Shown in pieces: positions 38,388 through 47,985 of a stretch of DNA of 64,000 nucleotides. Source of the stretch: Verrucomicrobiota bacterium (GTDB taxonomy: Bacteria > Verrucomicrobiota > Verrucomicrobiia > Limisphaerales > J093); NCBI GenBank assembly GCA_027493615.1, contig JAOSKK010000038.1, positions 620,001 to 684,000 on the forward strand. The letters run 5' to 3'. Below the pieces are notes generated by a model. It saw nothing but the letters and a program-made list of their open reading frames with translations, searched no databases and was not told the origin of the DNA. The position numbers were made by a program, and so were the translations under genes. Positions within the stretch are counted from its first letter, which is position 1, and the number at the start of each line of letters is the position of its first letter.

Positions 38388-40025
38388 GTGCAAGCGTCCG
38401 CCTCTCCTCTCCGCGGCCTGACCACCACGCAGTGGCTCATCTGCGTGATTGCGTCGATCGGGTTCGCCTTTGACATCTATGAGCTGCTGATGTTGCCGCT
38501 GATCGTGGGCCCGGCGCTGCAGGAGTTGCTCGGTGCCGCCCCGGGATCTCCGGAGTTCCAGCAGTGGGTGGGACGGCTGTTCTACATTCCGGCCTTCGCC
38601 GGGGGCATCTTCGGTCTGCTGGGCGGCTACCTTACGGATCGGCTGGGGCGGCGGCGGGTGCTGACGTGGAGCATCATGATCTACGCGTTCTCGGCCTTTG
38701 CCGCCGGGTTCTCCACCAGCGTCTGGATGCTGCTCTTTTTCCGGTGCCTGGTGTTCATCGGGGTGTGTGTGGAGTTCGTGGCTGCCGTGGCGTGGTTGGC
38801 GGAGCTATTCCCCGAGCCGGAGCGGCGGGAGCGGATCCTGGGCTACACGCAGGCGTTTTCGTCCATCGGCGGTCTGCTCGTGGCCTTCGCCAACGGTCTT
38901 TGTGTCAAGTATGCCGCCAGCCTGCCGGGCGTGGACCTCTTCGGGTGGTTCGGCGACGCCATCAAGGATCACCACGCCGCATGGCGCTACACGCTGATGT
39001 CCGGCCTGATTCCCGCCCTGCCGCTGGCCATCATCCGTCCCTTCCTTCCCGAGTCGCCGGCGTGGCAGCGCAAGAAGGCCGCCGGCACCCTCAAGCGCCC
39101 CAGCCTCGCCGCGCTGTTCGCCCCCGATCTTCGCCGGACGACGGTCGTCACCACCCTCATGTTCGCCATGAGCTACGGGGCGGCGTTCGGCGCCATCCAG
39201 CACATGCCTCGGATCCTGCCGGCGACGCCCGAGGTGAAGGCCGCAGCCCGGGTCGCGGCCGCGGCGGCTTCCGAGGGTCAACCGGCCGCCGATGCAGCCC
39301 GGCTGGGCCGTCAAGCCACGGCTCAGGTCCACCAGGCCGCCGCGGCCAAGGCCACGAAGGTTCAGGAGCTGGGCGGGCTTTACGGCCGGGCACTCGTGGC
39401 GGTGCTCCTTGTCGGCGTGCTCGGCGCGGGCCGGATCAGCCGCCGCTCAGTCCTGGGCTGGAGCGTGCTGGTGGCGGTGCTGATGCTCGAAGTGCTGGCC
39501 AACTTCGCCGGCTCCTTCGGGGAGCGCCTGTGGCGACTCGTCCAAGGCGCCGGCATCGGGCTCGTGGGCGGCTTCCTCGTCTGGGCTGCGCTGCTCGGCC
39601 TGCAGCGGTTGTTGCCGCGGCAGACCCGCAGCGTGCTGCGCATGCTCCAGGTGCCCGGGCTGGTCCTGATGCCGCTGGTGTTCGCGTACGCCGCTCTCGA
39701 GAGCCTCACCCTGCTGTATGTGGGAATGTTCCTGGCCGGGATGGTCACGGTGGGCCAGTTCAGCTTCTGGGGGAACTACCTGCCCCGCGTGTATCCGGTG
39801 CACCTGCGCGGCACGGGCGAGAGTTTCGCCGCCAACATCGGCGGACGGCTGCTGGGAACCTCGTTTGCCTGGGTGACCACCACCCTGGCCACGACCGCCG
39901 ACCCGGCCTACGCCCCCGTCAAACTCGCTTACATGGCCGCACTCGTCGGCTTGGCGGTGTATGCCGTGGGATTCGTCCTCTCATTCGCCCTGCCGGAACC
40001 GCAGGAAGCCAGCCTCTCCGACTGA
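38388..40025 (+). CDS. MFS transporter with an alanine-rich central loop
   Basis: Inner-membrane sugar- or acid-type carrier of about 545 residues from GTG 38388; upstream in-frame codons look noncoding. It has the MFS motif between helices 2 and 3 (GGYLTDRLGRRRV) and the linker LAELFPEPERRERILGYTQA. After helix 6 there is an unusual hydrophilic alanine-rich stretch (AARVAAAAASEGQPAADAAR and on, about 285-330), longer than the usual central loop. Ends FGNYL-like helix 10 and VLSFALPEP. Divergent from the beta-helix/PDZ gene, 178 bp apart, so it may import the sugars released. The substrate is inferred only from context. Confidence 0.87.
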   Translation: MQASASPLRGLTTTQWLICVIASIGFAFDIYELLMLPLIVGPALQELLGAAPGSPEFQQWVGRLFYIPAFAGGIFGLLGGYLTDRLGRRRVLTWSIMIYAFSAFAAGFSTSVWMLLFFRCLVFIGVCVEFVAAVAWLAELFPEPERRERILGYTQAFSSIGGLLVAFANGLCVKYAASLPGVDLFGWFGDAIKDHHAAWRYTLMSGLIPALPLAIIRPFLPESPAWQRKKAAGTLKRPSLAALFAPDLRRTTVVTTLMFAMSYGAAFGAIQHMPRILPATPEVKAAARVAAAAASEGQPAADAARLGRQATAQVHQAAAAKATKVQELGGLYGRALVAVLLVGVLGAGRISRRSVLGWSVLVAVLMLEVLANFAGSFGERLWRLVQGAGIGLVGGFLVWAALLGLQRLLPRQTRSVLRMLQVPGLVLMPLVFAYAALESLTLLYVGMFLAGMVTVGQFSFWGNYLPRVYPVHLRGTGESFAANIGGRLLGTSFAWVTTTLATTADPAYAPVKLAYMAALVGLAVYAVGFVLSFALPEPQEASLSD

Positions 40026-41292
40026 GCGCGTCGCCCTGAACCGCCACCATGCCCCCAACCCTCCCAACAACGCACCCACTTCGGTCACGCCGGGTTCGCA
40101 GGCCGCGCCGCGGCTCCGTTCGCTCGATGCCCTGCGCGGCTTTGACATGCTCTGGATCCTGGGCGCCGACGCCATCCTCCATGGTCTGAAAGGGTTCACG
40201 GACAACGCGTTCACGCGGTTCCTGGCGGACCAGTTCGAGCACAAGGCGTGGGAAGGGTTCGCGTTCTACGACCTGATCTTTCCGCTCTTCGTCTTCATCG
40301 TGGGGGTGTCGCTCGTGTTCTCGCTGAGGCGCGCCCTTGCGCGCGATGGCCGGGGAGGCGCGCTGCGCCGGGTGTGCCGCCGGAGCCTTCTGCTCTACGC
40401 GCTCGGGGTGTTTTACTATGGCGGTTTCGCCAAGGAATGGCCGGAGATCCGCCTGCTGGGTGTGCTGCAGCGCATTGCCCTCTGCTACTGCGTCGCCGGG
40501 CTCTGCTTCAGCCTGTTCAAACCCCGGACGCTAGCGGCGATCACCACGGGGCTGCTCGTCGGGTACTGGGCGCTCCTCACCTGGGTGCCCTTCCCGGACG
40601 TGCGGCCCGAACCAGGCGGCACGCAACCGGTGTGGCGTGACACCGGCTTCGACCACGTCGAGCAACTCAACTTGGAGAGCACCAACCGGGTCCGGGGCGT
40701 GTTCCTCCCGGGCGTGAACCTGGCGCACTACGTGGACCAGCGCTGGCTTCCGGGCTACAAGTGGGACGGCACTTGGGACCCGGAAGGTCTGCTGAGCACG
40801 CTGCCCGCCATCGGCACCTGCTTGCTCGGCGTTTTCGCCGGCCTGCTCCTGCGGGACGGGCGTTGGCGGGACGGACAGAAGGTGCTCTGGTTGCTCGGCG
40901 TCGGCGCCGTGGCGGTGGCTTTGGGTTGGCTTTGGCACCTCCAATTCCCGGTCATCAAGAAGATCTGGACGTCGTCGTACGTGCTGGTGGCCGCCGGGTA
41001 CAGCGCGTGGCTCCTGGCAGGGTTCTACTATGTGATTGAGGTCTGGCGCTGGGAGAAGTGGGCGATGCCCTTCGTCTGGATCGGCATGAACCCCATCACC
41101 GTCTACGTCGGCAGCGCGCTGGTTAACTACGAGTCGGTTGCCCAAAGGCTTGCCGGCGGCAGCGTCGCGAAGTGGCTCGACGCCACGCTCACCCCCGGAG
41201 CCGGGGAGGCTTTGCTGGCGATCCTTACCCTCGGCATTGCCGTGGGTTTCTGCCGTTTTCTCTACCGACGCAACCTCTTCCTCCGGCTCTAA
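39961..41292 (+). CDS. HGSNAT/DUF5009-like membrane acyltransferase
   Basis: Multi-pass membrane protein of the heparan-alpha-glucosaminide N-acetyltransferase type. The family start RLRSLDALRGFDMLWILGAD begins near 40107, followed by FAFYDLIFPLFVFIVGVSL, YALGVFYYGGF, GVLQRIALCYCVAGL and WIGMNPITVYVG. These proteins move acetyl groups from cytoplasmic acetyl-CoA to amino sugars across the membrane. The only in-frame ATG is 39961, inside the MFS gene; a real start near 40036-40060, with a small sequence error, is as likely. It follows the MFS gene closely, suggesting joint handling of a sugar. Confidence 0.85.
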   Translation: MPWDSSSHSPCRNRRKPASPTERVALNRHHAPNPPNNAPTSVTPGSQAAPRLRSLDALRGFDMLWILGADAILHGLKGFTDNAFTRFLADQFEHKAWEGFAFYDLIFPLFVFIVGVSLVFSLRRALARDGRGGALRRVCRRSLLLYALGVFYYGGFAKEWPEIRLLGVLQRIALCYCVAGLCFSLFKPRTLAAITTGLLVGYWALLTWVPFPDVRPEPGGTQPVWRDTGFDHVEQLNLESTNRVRGVFLPGVNLAHYVDQRWLPGYKWDGTWDPEGLLSTLPAIGTCLLGVFAGLLLRDGRWRDGQKVLWLLGVGAVAVALGWLWHLQFPVIKKIWTSSYVLVAAGYSAWLLAGFYYVIEVWRWEKWAMPFVWIGMNPITVYVGSALVNYESVAQRLAGGSVAKWLDATLTPGAGEALLAILTLGIAVGFCRFLYRRNLFLRL

Positions 41293-41484
41293 CCCGGCCG
41301 ACAATCGGGGCGGGCGGGCGGCCACAGACCCTGCGTTCTCTGCGTTCCTTACGCGACACGGTCTTCCGGCGATGCGGCCGTGCTCCCCGGACAGGCGTTG
41401 CAGCGGCAACATTCCGCTTTCCTTCCCCGCGCAAATCGGCTTAAACGTCCGCCGCCTCCCTGCCTTGGTCCGCGGGATCCGAGT

Positions 41485-41502
41485 GCCGTCCCGTAGGACG
41501 GC
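41485..41502. terminator. Hairpin before paaK
   Basis: GCCGTCC-CGTA-GGACGGC, a perfect 7-bp stem, 30 bp before the paaK ATG and followed by the ribosome site GGGAGGTGAGG. The 240-bp gap upstream holds nothing else recognised. Confidence 0.4.
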
Positions 41503-41531
41503 AGGACCGCGCCGGGAGGTGAGGACTGCTC

Positions 41532-42825
41532 ATGTATTGGCAAGCTGAAATCGAGACAATGCCCCGGCCCGAATTGGAGGCCCTCCAGTTGCGGCGTTTG
41601 CAGGAGGTGGTGAAGCGGGTGGCGGCCACCGTGCCCTTCTACCGTCAGGCCCTGGCGGGGGCGGGGGTCGGCCCGGACGACATCCGTTCGCTGGCGGATG
41701 CCCGGCGCCTGCCGTTCACCACCAACGCCGATTTGCGGGCGAACTACCCGGACGGGCTGTTGGCCATACCACGGCAGCAGGTGACCCGGCTGCACACGTC
41801 CAGCGGCACCACGGGCAAGCCGAAAGCCCTGTTCTTCTCCCGCCGGGACGTCGATCAGGCCGCAGAACTGATCGCCCGGTGCCTGGTCATGACCGGCTGC
41901 ACCGCCGAGGACGTCCTCCAGAACATGATGACGTACGGGCTCTTCACCGGCGCGCTCGTCCTCCATTACGGCGCCGAGAAGGTCGGCATGCTCGTCATCC
42001 CGGCCGGCCCCGGCAACTCGGAGCGGCAGTTGATGCTGATGCAGGACTTCCGCACCACGGTCTTTCACACCACGCCAAGCTACGCCCTGTACCTGGCCGA
42101 GTTCATCCGCAAACGCGGCCTCGATCCGCGGAAAGACCTCGCGCTGCGCAAGGGCCTGGTGGGCGCCGAAGCGCACTCCGAGGAAACCCGCCGCAAGATC
42201 GAGGAAGCCCTGGGCATCGATGCCTACAACTCCTACGGCTTGTCCGAGATGAACGGCCCCGGCGTCGCCTTCGAGTGCGAACAGAAGGCCGGGCTCCACC
42301 TCTGGGAAGACCAGTACCTGCTCGAAATCATCGATCCCGTCTCCGGCGTGCCGCTCGCCGACGGGGGAACGCGGCGAGCTCGTGTTGACCAGCCTCACGC
42401 GCGAGGCCATGCCCCTGCTTCGATACCGCACCCGCGACCTCACGTCCGTCCTCCCCGTCCCGTGCCCCTGCGGTCGCACCCACCGCCGCCTCGCCCGGAT
42501 CACGGGGCGGTCCGACGACATGTTGGTGGTGCGCGGCGTCAATCTGTATCCACAACAGATCGAACGGGTGCTCACGAGCATCCCCGAACTCGGCAGCAAC
42601 TATCTCATCCACCTGCGCGGCCTGGACGAACTGACCGTGAAGGTCGAGTTCGCGGCCAGCGGTTTCGACGGCCGGGTCGAGAACCTGGTTCGCCTCGAGG
42701 AACGGGTCGTCGAGAAGCTCCGCGCCGAAATCCTCGTCAAGCCCAAGGTCGAGCTTTCCGCCCCGGGTACGTTGCCCGTGAGCGAAGGCAAGGCCAAACG
42801 AGTCGTCGACGAACGGGTCCTCTGA
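41532..42825 (+). CDS. paaK: Phenylacetate-CoA ligase-type adenylating enzyme (one frame break)
   Basis: AMP-forming aryl-acid CoA ligase of about 431 residues after repair of a frame change in the G run near 42365. Start ATG 41532 with GGGAGGTGAGG 8 bp before it. Motifs: HTSSGTTGKPKALFFSRRD (P-loop), FHTTPSYALYLAEF, NSYGLSEMNGPGVAFEC and, after the break, REAMPLLRYRTRDLT, ITGRSDDMLVVRGVNLYPQQ and VEFAASGFDGRV of the swivelling domain. It activates phenylacetate or related acids. The next gene encodes a tandem ACT protein, the standard neighbour of paaK in anaerobes and fermenters. No other paa genes are present, so the physiological substrate could be an indole- or aryl-acid. Confidence 0.93.
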
Positions 42826-42867
42826 GCCTTCACGCGCCGCAGACCCCGCCGCAACGAATCTCCTGTT

Positions 42868-43296
42868 ATGAAGCCGGTTCAACTCCTGGCAGTCTTCGCC
42901 GAAAACAAGCCCGATCAACTCGCGCGCGTCACCCGCCAGCTTGCCGATGCCGGCGTGAACATCCACTGGGTGGGTATCGCGGACGTCCAGAAGTTCGGCG
43001 TCATCCGGTTCCTCGTGGACAAGGGCGACCTGGCGTTCGAGTGGCTCAAGCAGCACGACTTCACGGTGTCGCGCGTCGAGGTGCTCGCGGTCGAAGTCGA
43101 GGATCGGCCGGGCGGCCTGCACCAGGTGGCTGCGATTCTCGCGGGCGACGCGATCAGCCTGGCCAATGTCTCGGGGTTCGTCTTCAACCACCGCGCGATC
43201 CTTCTTCTCGAAGTGCCCGAACTCGAACGCGCGCGCCGGTTGCTGACTGACCGCGGCCTCCACCTGCTTTCCGAAGAGGAAATGCTGAGCCTGTGA
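42868..43296 (+). CDS. Tandem ACT-domain protein
   Basis: Small regulatory protein of 142 residues with two ACT domains: LLAVFAENKPDQLARVTRQL near the start, then VLAVEVEDRPGGLHQVAAIL in the second half. ACT domains bind amino acids. In paaK neighbourhoods this protein is thought to sense aromatic amino acids or control the ligase. Starts 42 bp after paaK on the same strand. Intact. Confidence 0.92.
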   Translation: MKPVQLLAVFAENKPDQLARVTRQLADAGVNIHWVGIADVQKFGVIRFLVDKGDLAFEWLKQHDFTVSRVEVLAVEVEDRPGGLHQVAAILAGDAISLANVSGFVFNHRAILLLEVPELERARRLLTDRGLHLLSEEEMLSL

Positions 43297-43324
43297 GCCG
43301 GTCGACCGGTCTCGCTCTTGCGCC

Positions 43325-43859
43325 GTGAGCCGACGTCTCCGAGCCCGGACTCCCCGTGACAGTGCCGTCGAGGCGCGTTACCTCGTCATGCCCCAGCATG
43401 CGAACGACCTGGGGATCGCGTTCGGGGGGCACGATCATGTCCTGGATCGACATGGTCGCGGCGATGGTCGCGCAGCGGCACTGCGGCCGGAAGGTGGTGA
43501 CGGTGAGCATCGATCGCCTCTCGTTCTTGGCCCCCTGTCACATCGGCGATCATGTGCTGCTCCGTTCGTCGGCCAACTACGTCGGTCACACCTCGATGGA
43601 AGTCGGGGTCCAGGTCCTGAAGGAATGCCCTTACAGCGGCGAACGCGTTCGGGCCACCACGGCCTACCTCACCTTCGTCGCGCTTGACCGGCACGAGAAA
43701 CCCACCCGCATCCCGCCGATCCGACCTGAGACGCCGGACGAGCTGCGTCGCTTCGAGAACGCGCGTCTGCGGGTCGCGGCGCGCAAGGAACTCCTGCGCC
43801 GGCTATCCAAAGGGGTCAGTTCATCAGATGCTCCAAACCGCGAGCCGCCCTCGCGCTGA
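43325..43859 (+). CDS. Acyl-CoA thioesterase, hotdog fold (one frame break)
   Basis: Hydrolyses acyl-CoA; YciA/BACH-type hotdog of about 178 residues after repair of a frame change in the G run at 43424-43429. GTG 43325 gives SAVEARYLVMPQHANDLGIA, then SWIDMVAAMVAQRHCGRKVV, VSIDRLSFLAPCHIGDHVLL and TTAYLTFVALD. The pattern MPQHAN...G..SWID is the active-site part of this family. Third gene of the paaK-ACT run. Its last codons overlap a relic AGGGGTCAGTTCAT resembling the repeat arm at 46819. Confidence 0.88.
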
Positions 43860-43925
43860 TTCGCCTCGGGGACCCTCAGCGCGTCGCACTCGGACGCTAC
43901 GATGCCGGACGGGATGGCCCCCGGC

Positions 43926-46735
43926 TCAAGGGCCGCGTAGACGGTAGAACCGCGTGCCCGCCGAGGGATTCACGGTGAGCCGGTTGTCCACGACGCCCGG
44001 CACGGCCACCCATTGCACCGCGGGCAGCGCCGGGGCCGATTCGAGGATGAATCCGACAACTCCGGCAGGCCACGAGAGGGTCAATTGGGTGCCGTCCAGT
44101 GCGTAGGAAAGCACGGGGGGTTCGGCGGGCCCACCCAGCAGCGCCTGGTAGTGCCGTCGAATGGCGTCCGCGCCCAGGGGCGTCGCATAGAACGCGACCT
44201 CATCCAGGGCCCCGATCCACCGCTCCTGCCCCATCGGTGAGGCCGAACCGAGTTGCGTCGGCGAATCAGGTGCGTTCCCCAGCGCCTGCAACGTGGTGCT
44301 CACCAGGGCGCCGTCCCAGTAAAGCGCGAAGGTGCTGCCGGCAGGGGTGCGGTCGAAGACGACGGCCAGGTGGTGCCACGCCACGCCCGTGCCGACCAGC
44401 GGCAGCGGTTGGTAGGTCGATCCGTTCCACAGGCCGCCCACGTCCTTGCCCGCCCCCATGTGAACACTCCAGTTCACCGGGCCGCCGTCGCGATCGGCGA
44501 AGATGGCGGGGTTGTACCCGGGGCTTGCAGTCCAGTCCGCCCGGATCCAGGCCTCGATCGTCCCCTGGCCCTCCCGGAAGTCGAAGGCTTCCACCTGCCC
44601 GAGATTGACGTGACCGGCCCCGCCGAGGAACACGGCCTGATCCTGCCCGCGTCCCACGCCGCCCACGAAACCAACCTCGCCCTCGACCAGGCCGTGGTTC
44701 GCCGCTTGCGTGTCCGTGAGGTCACCGGCATCGAAGGTGTAGTAGGAAATCAGGCTGGTCTCCCGCCGGACCGCGCTTTGGTAGGCAGCCACATTCGGCA
44801 CAATCACCCGCACGGTGACGGCCTCGCTCTCTACGGCGCCGGAAGGGTTGCTGACCCGCACTTGGTAGGCGCCGGCATTGCCCGGCGCCAGATCGACCAG
44901 CGTAAGTGTCGCCGCGGTCGCGCCGCTGAGCGGCGTGCCGTCTTTGAACCATTGGTAGGCCAAATCGACTCCTTGGGCGCCCACGCTCAGGGTCGCCGTG
45001 TCGCCCACGAGATAGGTGCGTCCGACCGGTTGCACCGTGATGACCGGTGGTTCTCCGGCCACGAAGGCGGCGTAATGGGCCCGGATGGCCGCGGCCGAAA
45101 GGGCCTCGCTGTAGAACGCCACTTCGTCCAATGCGCCGATCCACCGTTCCTGTCCGGCGGCCGAGGCCGAGCCGAGTTGGGTTGGTGCCTCCGGCACGAT
45201 GCCCAACGCCTGCAAGCTGGTGCCGGCGGGTTCGCCGTCCCAATACAGGGTGAAGGTGTATTCCCCGAGGGCGAGGTCGTAATCGAACACGGCTGCCAGG
45301 TGGTGCCAAGCCGTGCCGGTGCCGGGGGTGGGATGCGGCTGGTAGGTCGAGCCGTTCCAGAGGCCTGCCACGCTCTTGTCGGCGTTCATGTGCACGCTCC
45401 AGTTCACCGGGTTGCCGTCGCGGTCGGCGAACAAGGCCGGGTTGTAGCCCGGGCTTGCCAGCCAATCGGCCCGCACCCAGGCCTCGACGGTTCCCGCGCC
45501 CGAGGCGAAATCGAACGCCTCAACCTGTCCCAGGTTGACGTGCCCGGTGCCATCGAGCAGCAGGGCCTTGCCGGCGCCGCCGCCGAGCCCTTCGGCAAAG
45601 CCGATCCGACCCGCCGCCGCGCCGTGGTTCGCGCCTTTGGCATCGCGAGCCGTGAGCCCGTCGAAGGGGTAGTGCGAGATGAGGCTGCTTTCGGCCCGCA
45701 CCGCCGCCTGGTACTGCTGCAGCCGGGTCGGCAGCGAGCCGAGGGCGATTTCCACCGGTTCGGTGGAGACCTGGCCGGCGGGATTCGACACCTGGAGCCG
45801 ATAGGTGCCGGCATCTCCGGCGGTCAGTGCGGCGAACGTCAGCGTGTCACTCGTGGCGCCCGGGAGGGCGGTGCCGTCCTTGAACCACTGGTAGGTGAGC
45901 TGGGCACCTTTGACCGAGGCCGACAACGTCAGCGGGACCCCGGCCAGGAACACACCACCGACAGGTGCCTTTTCGAGGACGGGCGGGTCGCCCACGAGGA
46001 ACGCGAGGTAGTGCGCCTGGACCGTGGCCGGGCTGAGGGCTTCGCTGTAGAAGGCCACTTCGTCCAGGGCGCCGATCCAGCGTTCCTGCCCCCCGGCGCG
46101 GAGGAACCGAGTTGGGTCGGCGCCTCGGGCGTGATGCCCAGCGCCTGTTCCCTCACCCCCATGAGCTGACCGTCCCAGTACAGGGTGAACGTCGAGGCAC
46201 CGGTCGTGGCGTCGTAATCGAAAACAACGACGAGGTGATGCCAGCCCGTGCCGGGTGCCGGCACGGCCATGGGTTGGTAGCTCGAGCCATTCCACAAGCC
46301 GCCGGCGGCCTTGCTGGCTTCCAAGTGGACGCTCCAGTTCACCGGGCCGCCGTCGCGGTCGGCGAAGATGGCGGGGTTGTACCCGGGGCTTGAAGTCCAG
46401 TCCGCGCGGATCCATGCCTCGACACTGCCGGTGCCCGTCAGGAAGTCGAACGCGTCGACCTGACCCAGGTTCACGTGGCCGGTGCCGTTGAGGACGAGGG
46501 CGCGGTCCGCTCCCCCGCCGGCGCCGGTGTCGTACGTGGCGTTGCCGCTTACGGTCCCGTGGTTGGCGGCCTTCGTATCGCGGGCGTTCCCGGCGTCGAA
46601 GGTGTAATAGGAGATCAGGCTCGGCTCGCTCCGCACCGCGGCTTGGTACTCAGTGAGGGAGGCTCTCGAGGCGCAGGTCCCCAGCGCCAGCGCCAGGGAA
46701 AGCACGGCCGGAACTGTCTGGGATGGTGAACGCAT
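43926..46735 (-). CDS. Secreted protein with three LamG domains, two Ig-like domains and RFYR tail (one frame break)
   Basis: Secreted protein of about 936 residues. ATG 46735 gives the signal peptide VLSLALALGTCASRA. Three nearly identical units of about 230 residues follow, each with SLISYYTFDA..., VNLGQVEAFDF, VEAWIRADW, YNPAIFADRDGGPVNWSVHM and ERWIGALDEVAFY, the LamG/concanavalin fold. Between them are Ig-like domains (LTYQWFKDGTALPGA, LAYQWFKDGTPLSGA). The end (LTLSWPAGVVGFILESAPAL ... RFYRLRGP) is the shared C-terminal module. A frame change lies in the C run near 46100. It probably binds glycans; the triple repeat suggests recent internal duplication. Confidence 0.85.
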
Positions 46736-46818
46736 AAACAGCTTTGGTGGTTCGTACTCGGGTGCGCGATCATCCAACGCCGAAATCGGGCGAGGGGCAA
46801 GCCTTGAGTTCCACCCAG

Positions 46819-46868
46819 AGGGGTCAGTTCTTGACTTTGTCATATGCCATAATCAAGAACTGACCCCT
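46819..46868. repeat. REP-like inverted repeat
   Basis: Perfect 16-bp arms AGGGGTCAGTTCTTGA and TCAAGAACTGACCCCT separated by 18 nt. Arms of this kind accompany IS200-like REP-associated transposases in other genomes; none is present here. Sits between the LamG gene and the YjbQ gene, which are divergent. Confidence 0.7.
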
Positions 46869-46913
46869 TGGGGAAGGCTTGTCGTGGCGTACGGTTCCCG
46901 TCATACCGGCGGG

Positions 46914-47332
46914 GTGAAAAGCCTCACGGAACATCTCTGGTTCGAGGTCCCCGGCCGCCGGGGCTTCGTGAACATCACGCCCACGGTGGCGGAACTGGTG
47001 CGACGCAGCGGGGGTGCGCGAGGGGCTCTGCCTGGTGAACGCCATGCACATCACTGCCTCGGTGTTCATCAACGATGCCGAGGACGGGCTGCTGCACGAC
47101 TACGAGGTGTGGCTGGAACGGCTGGCCCCCACGCGCCGATTGCCCAGTACCGCCACAACCGCACCGGCGAGGACAACGCGGATGCTCACCTCAAGCGGCA
47201 GGTCATGGGGCGGGAGGTTGTCGTGGCCATCACCCGGGGGAGCTCGATTTCGGCCCCTGGGAACAGATCTTCTATGGCGAGTTTGACGGCAACCGCCGGA
47301 AGCGCGTGTTGGTGAAGATCATTGGCGAGTAG
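46914..47332 (+). CDS. YjbQ/UPF0047 family protein (three frame breaks)
   Basis: Small cytoplasmic protein of about 138 residues after repair near 47015, 47135 and 47237. GTG 46914 starts KSLTEHLWFEVPGRRGFVNI, then LCLVNAMHITASVFINDAED, YRHNRTGEDNADAHLKRQVM and FGPWEQIFYGEFDG, the complete UPF0047 signature with its conserved His and Glu. Members have weak thiamin-phosphate synthase activity; the real role is unsettled. It ends 5 bp before the membrane gene at 47338, so is probably cotranscribed. Confidence 0.85.
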
Positions 47333-47337
47333 CGGGT

Positions 47338-47985
47338 ATGGGCAACGCGACCGCCGCTTTGCTGGTGTTCATGGGCGGGTTCATCGTGATGGTCCTCGAG
47401 ATTGTCGGGGCCCGTTACCTGGCGGGTGAATTCGGCGGGACGTTTTACGTCTGGGTCAGCCAGATCGGTGTGGTGATGATCGCGCTGGCGGCAGGCTACT
47501 ATGTCGGGGGCGCCCTGGCCGACCGCTGGCAGCGGCTGCAGCGGTTGGCGGGTCTGCTGGTGCCCGCCGGCCTGGGCGTGCTGGCGGTGCCCTGGTACGC
47601 TCCGCCGGTGCTCGAAGCCATCGTGATGCGCCACCCGTCTGGTGAACCCGTCCCGCTGCTGTGGCAGAAGCTAGATCCGGCCCTGGGCAGCGCGGTGATC
47701 TTTCTGCTGCCTTGCCTGGTGCTGGCGATGTTGCCGCCCTACCTGATCCGGCTGTGCGCGCGGCGGCTAGGCCAGATCGGCCGGCTCAGCGGACAGATCA
47801 TTGCCTGGAGCACCCTGGGGAGCATCGCCGGCGTGTTTGTGGCGGGCTATGTCCTGATCGAAGTGATGAAGCTCTCGAGCATCTTCCTGACCATGGGCGG
47901 CTTGATTCTGGTGCTGGCAGGGCTTTGTTGTTGGCTGGATCGCGGGTGGGCATCGCCTTCCATCGAAACCACGCCTGACAAATGA
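47338..47985 (+). CDS. Membrane part of a split spermidine-synthase-like protein
   Basis: Membrane protein of 215 residues with about six helices, starting MGNATAALLVFMGGFIVMVL and containing EIVGARYLAGEFGGTFYVWV, QIGVVMIALAAGYYVGGALA and IIAWSTLGSIAGVFVAGYVL. This matches the N-terminal transporter-like half of fused MFS/spermidine-synthase proteins. Here that half is a separate gene, and the next gene overlaps its stop by 4 bp (ATGA) and carries the methyltransferase-like half. Confidence 0.82.
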   Translation: MGNATAALLVFMGGFIVMVLEIVGARYLAGEFGGTFYVWVSQIGVVMIALAAGYYVGGALADRWQRLQRLAGLLVPAGLGVLAVPWYAPPVLEAIVMRHPSGEPVPLLWQKLDPALGSAVIFLLPCLVLAMLPPYLIRLCARRLGQIGRLSGQIIAWSTLGSIAGVFVAGYVLIEVMKLSSIFLTMGGLILVLAGLCCWLDRGWASPSIETTPDK

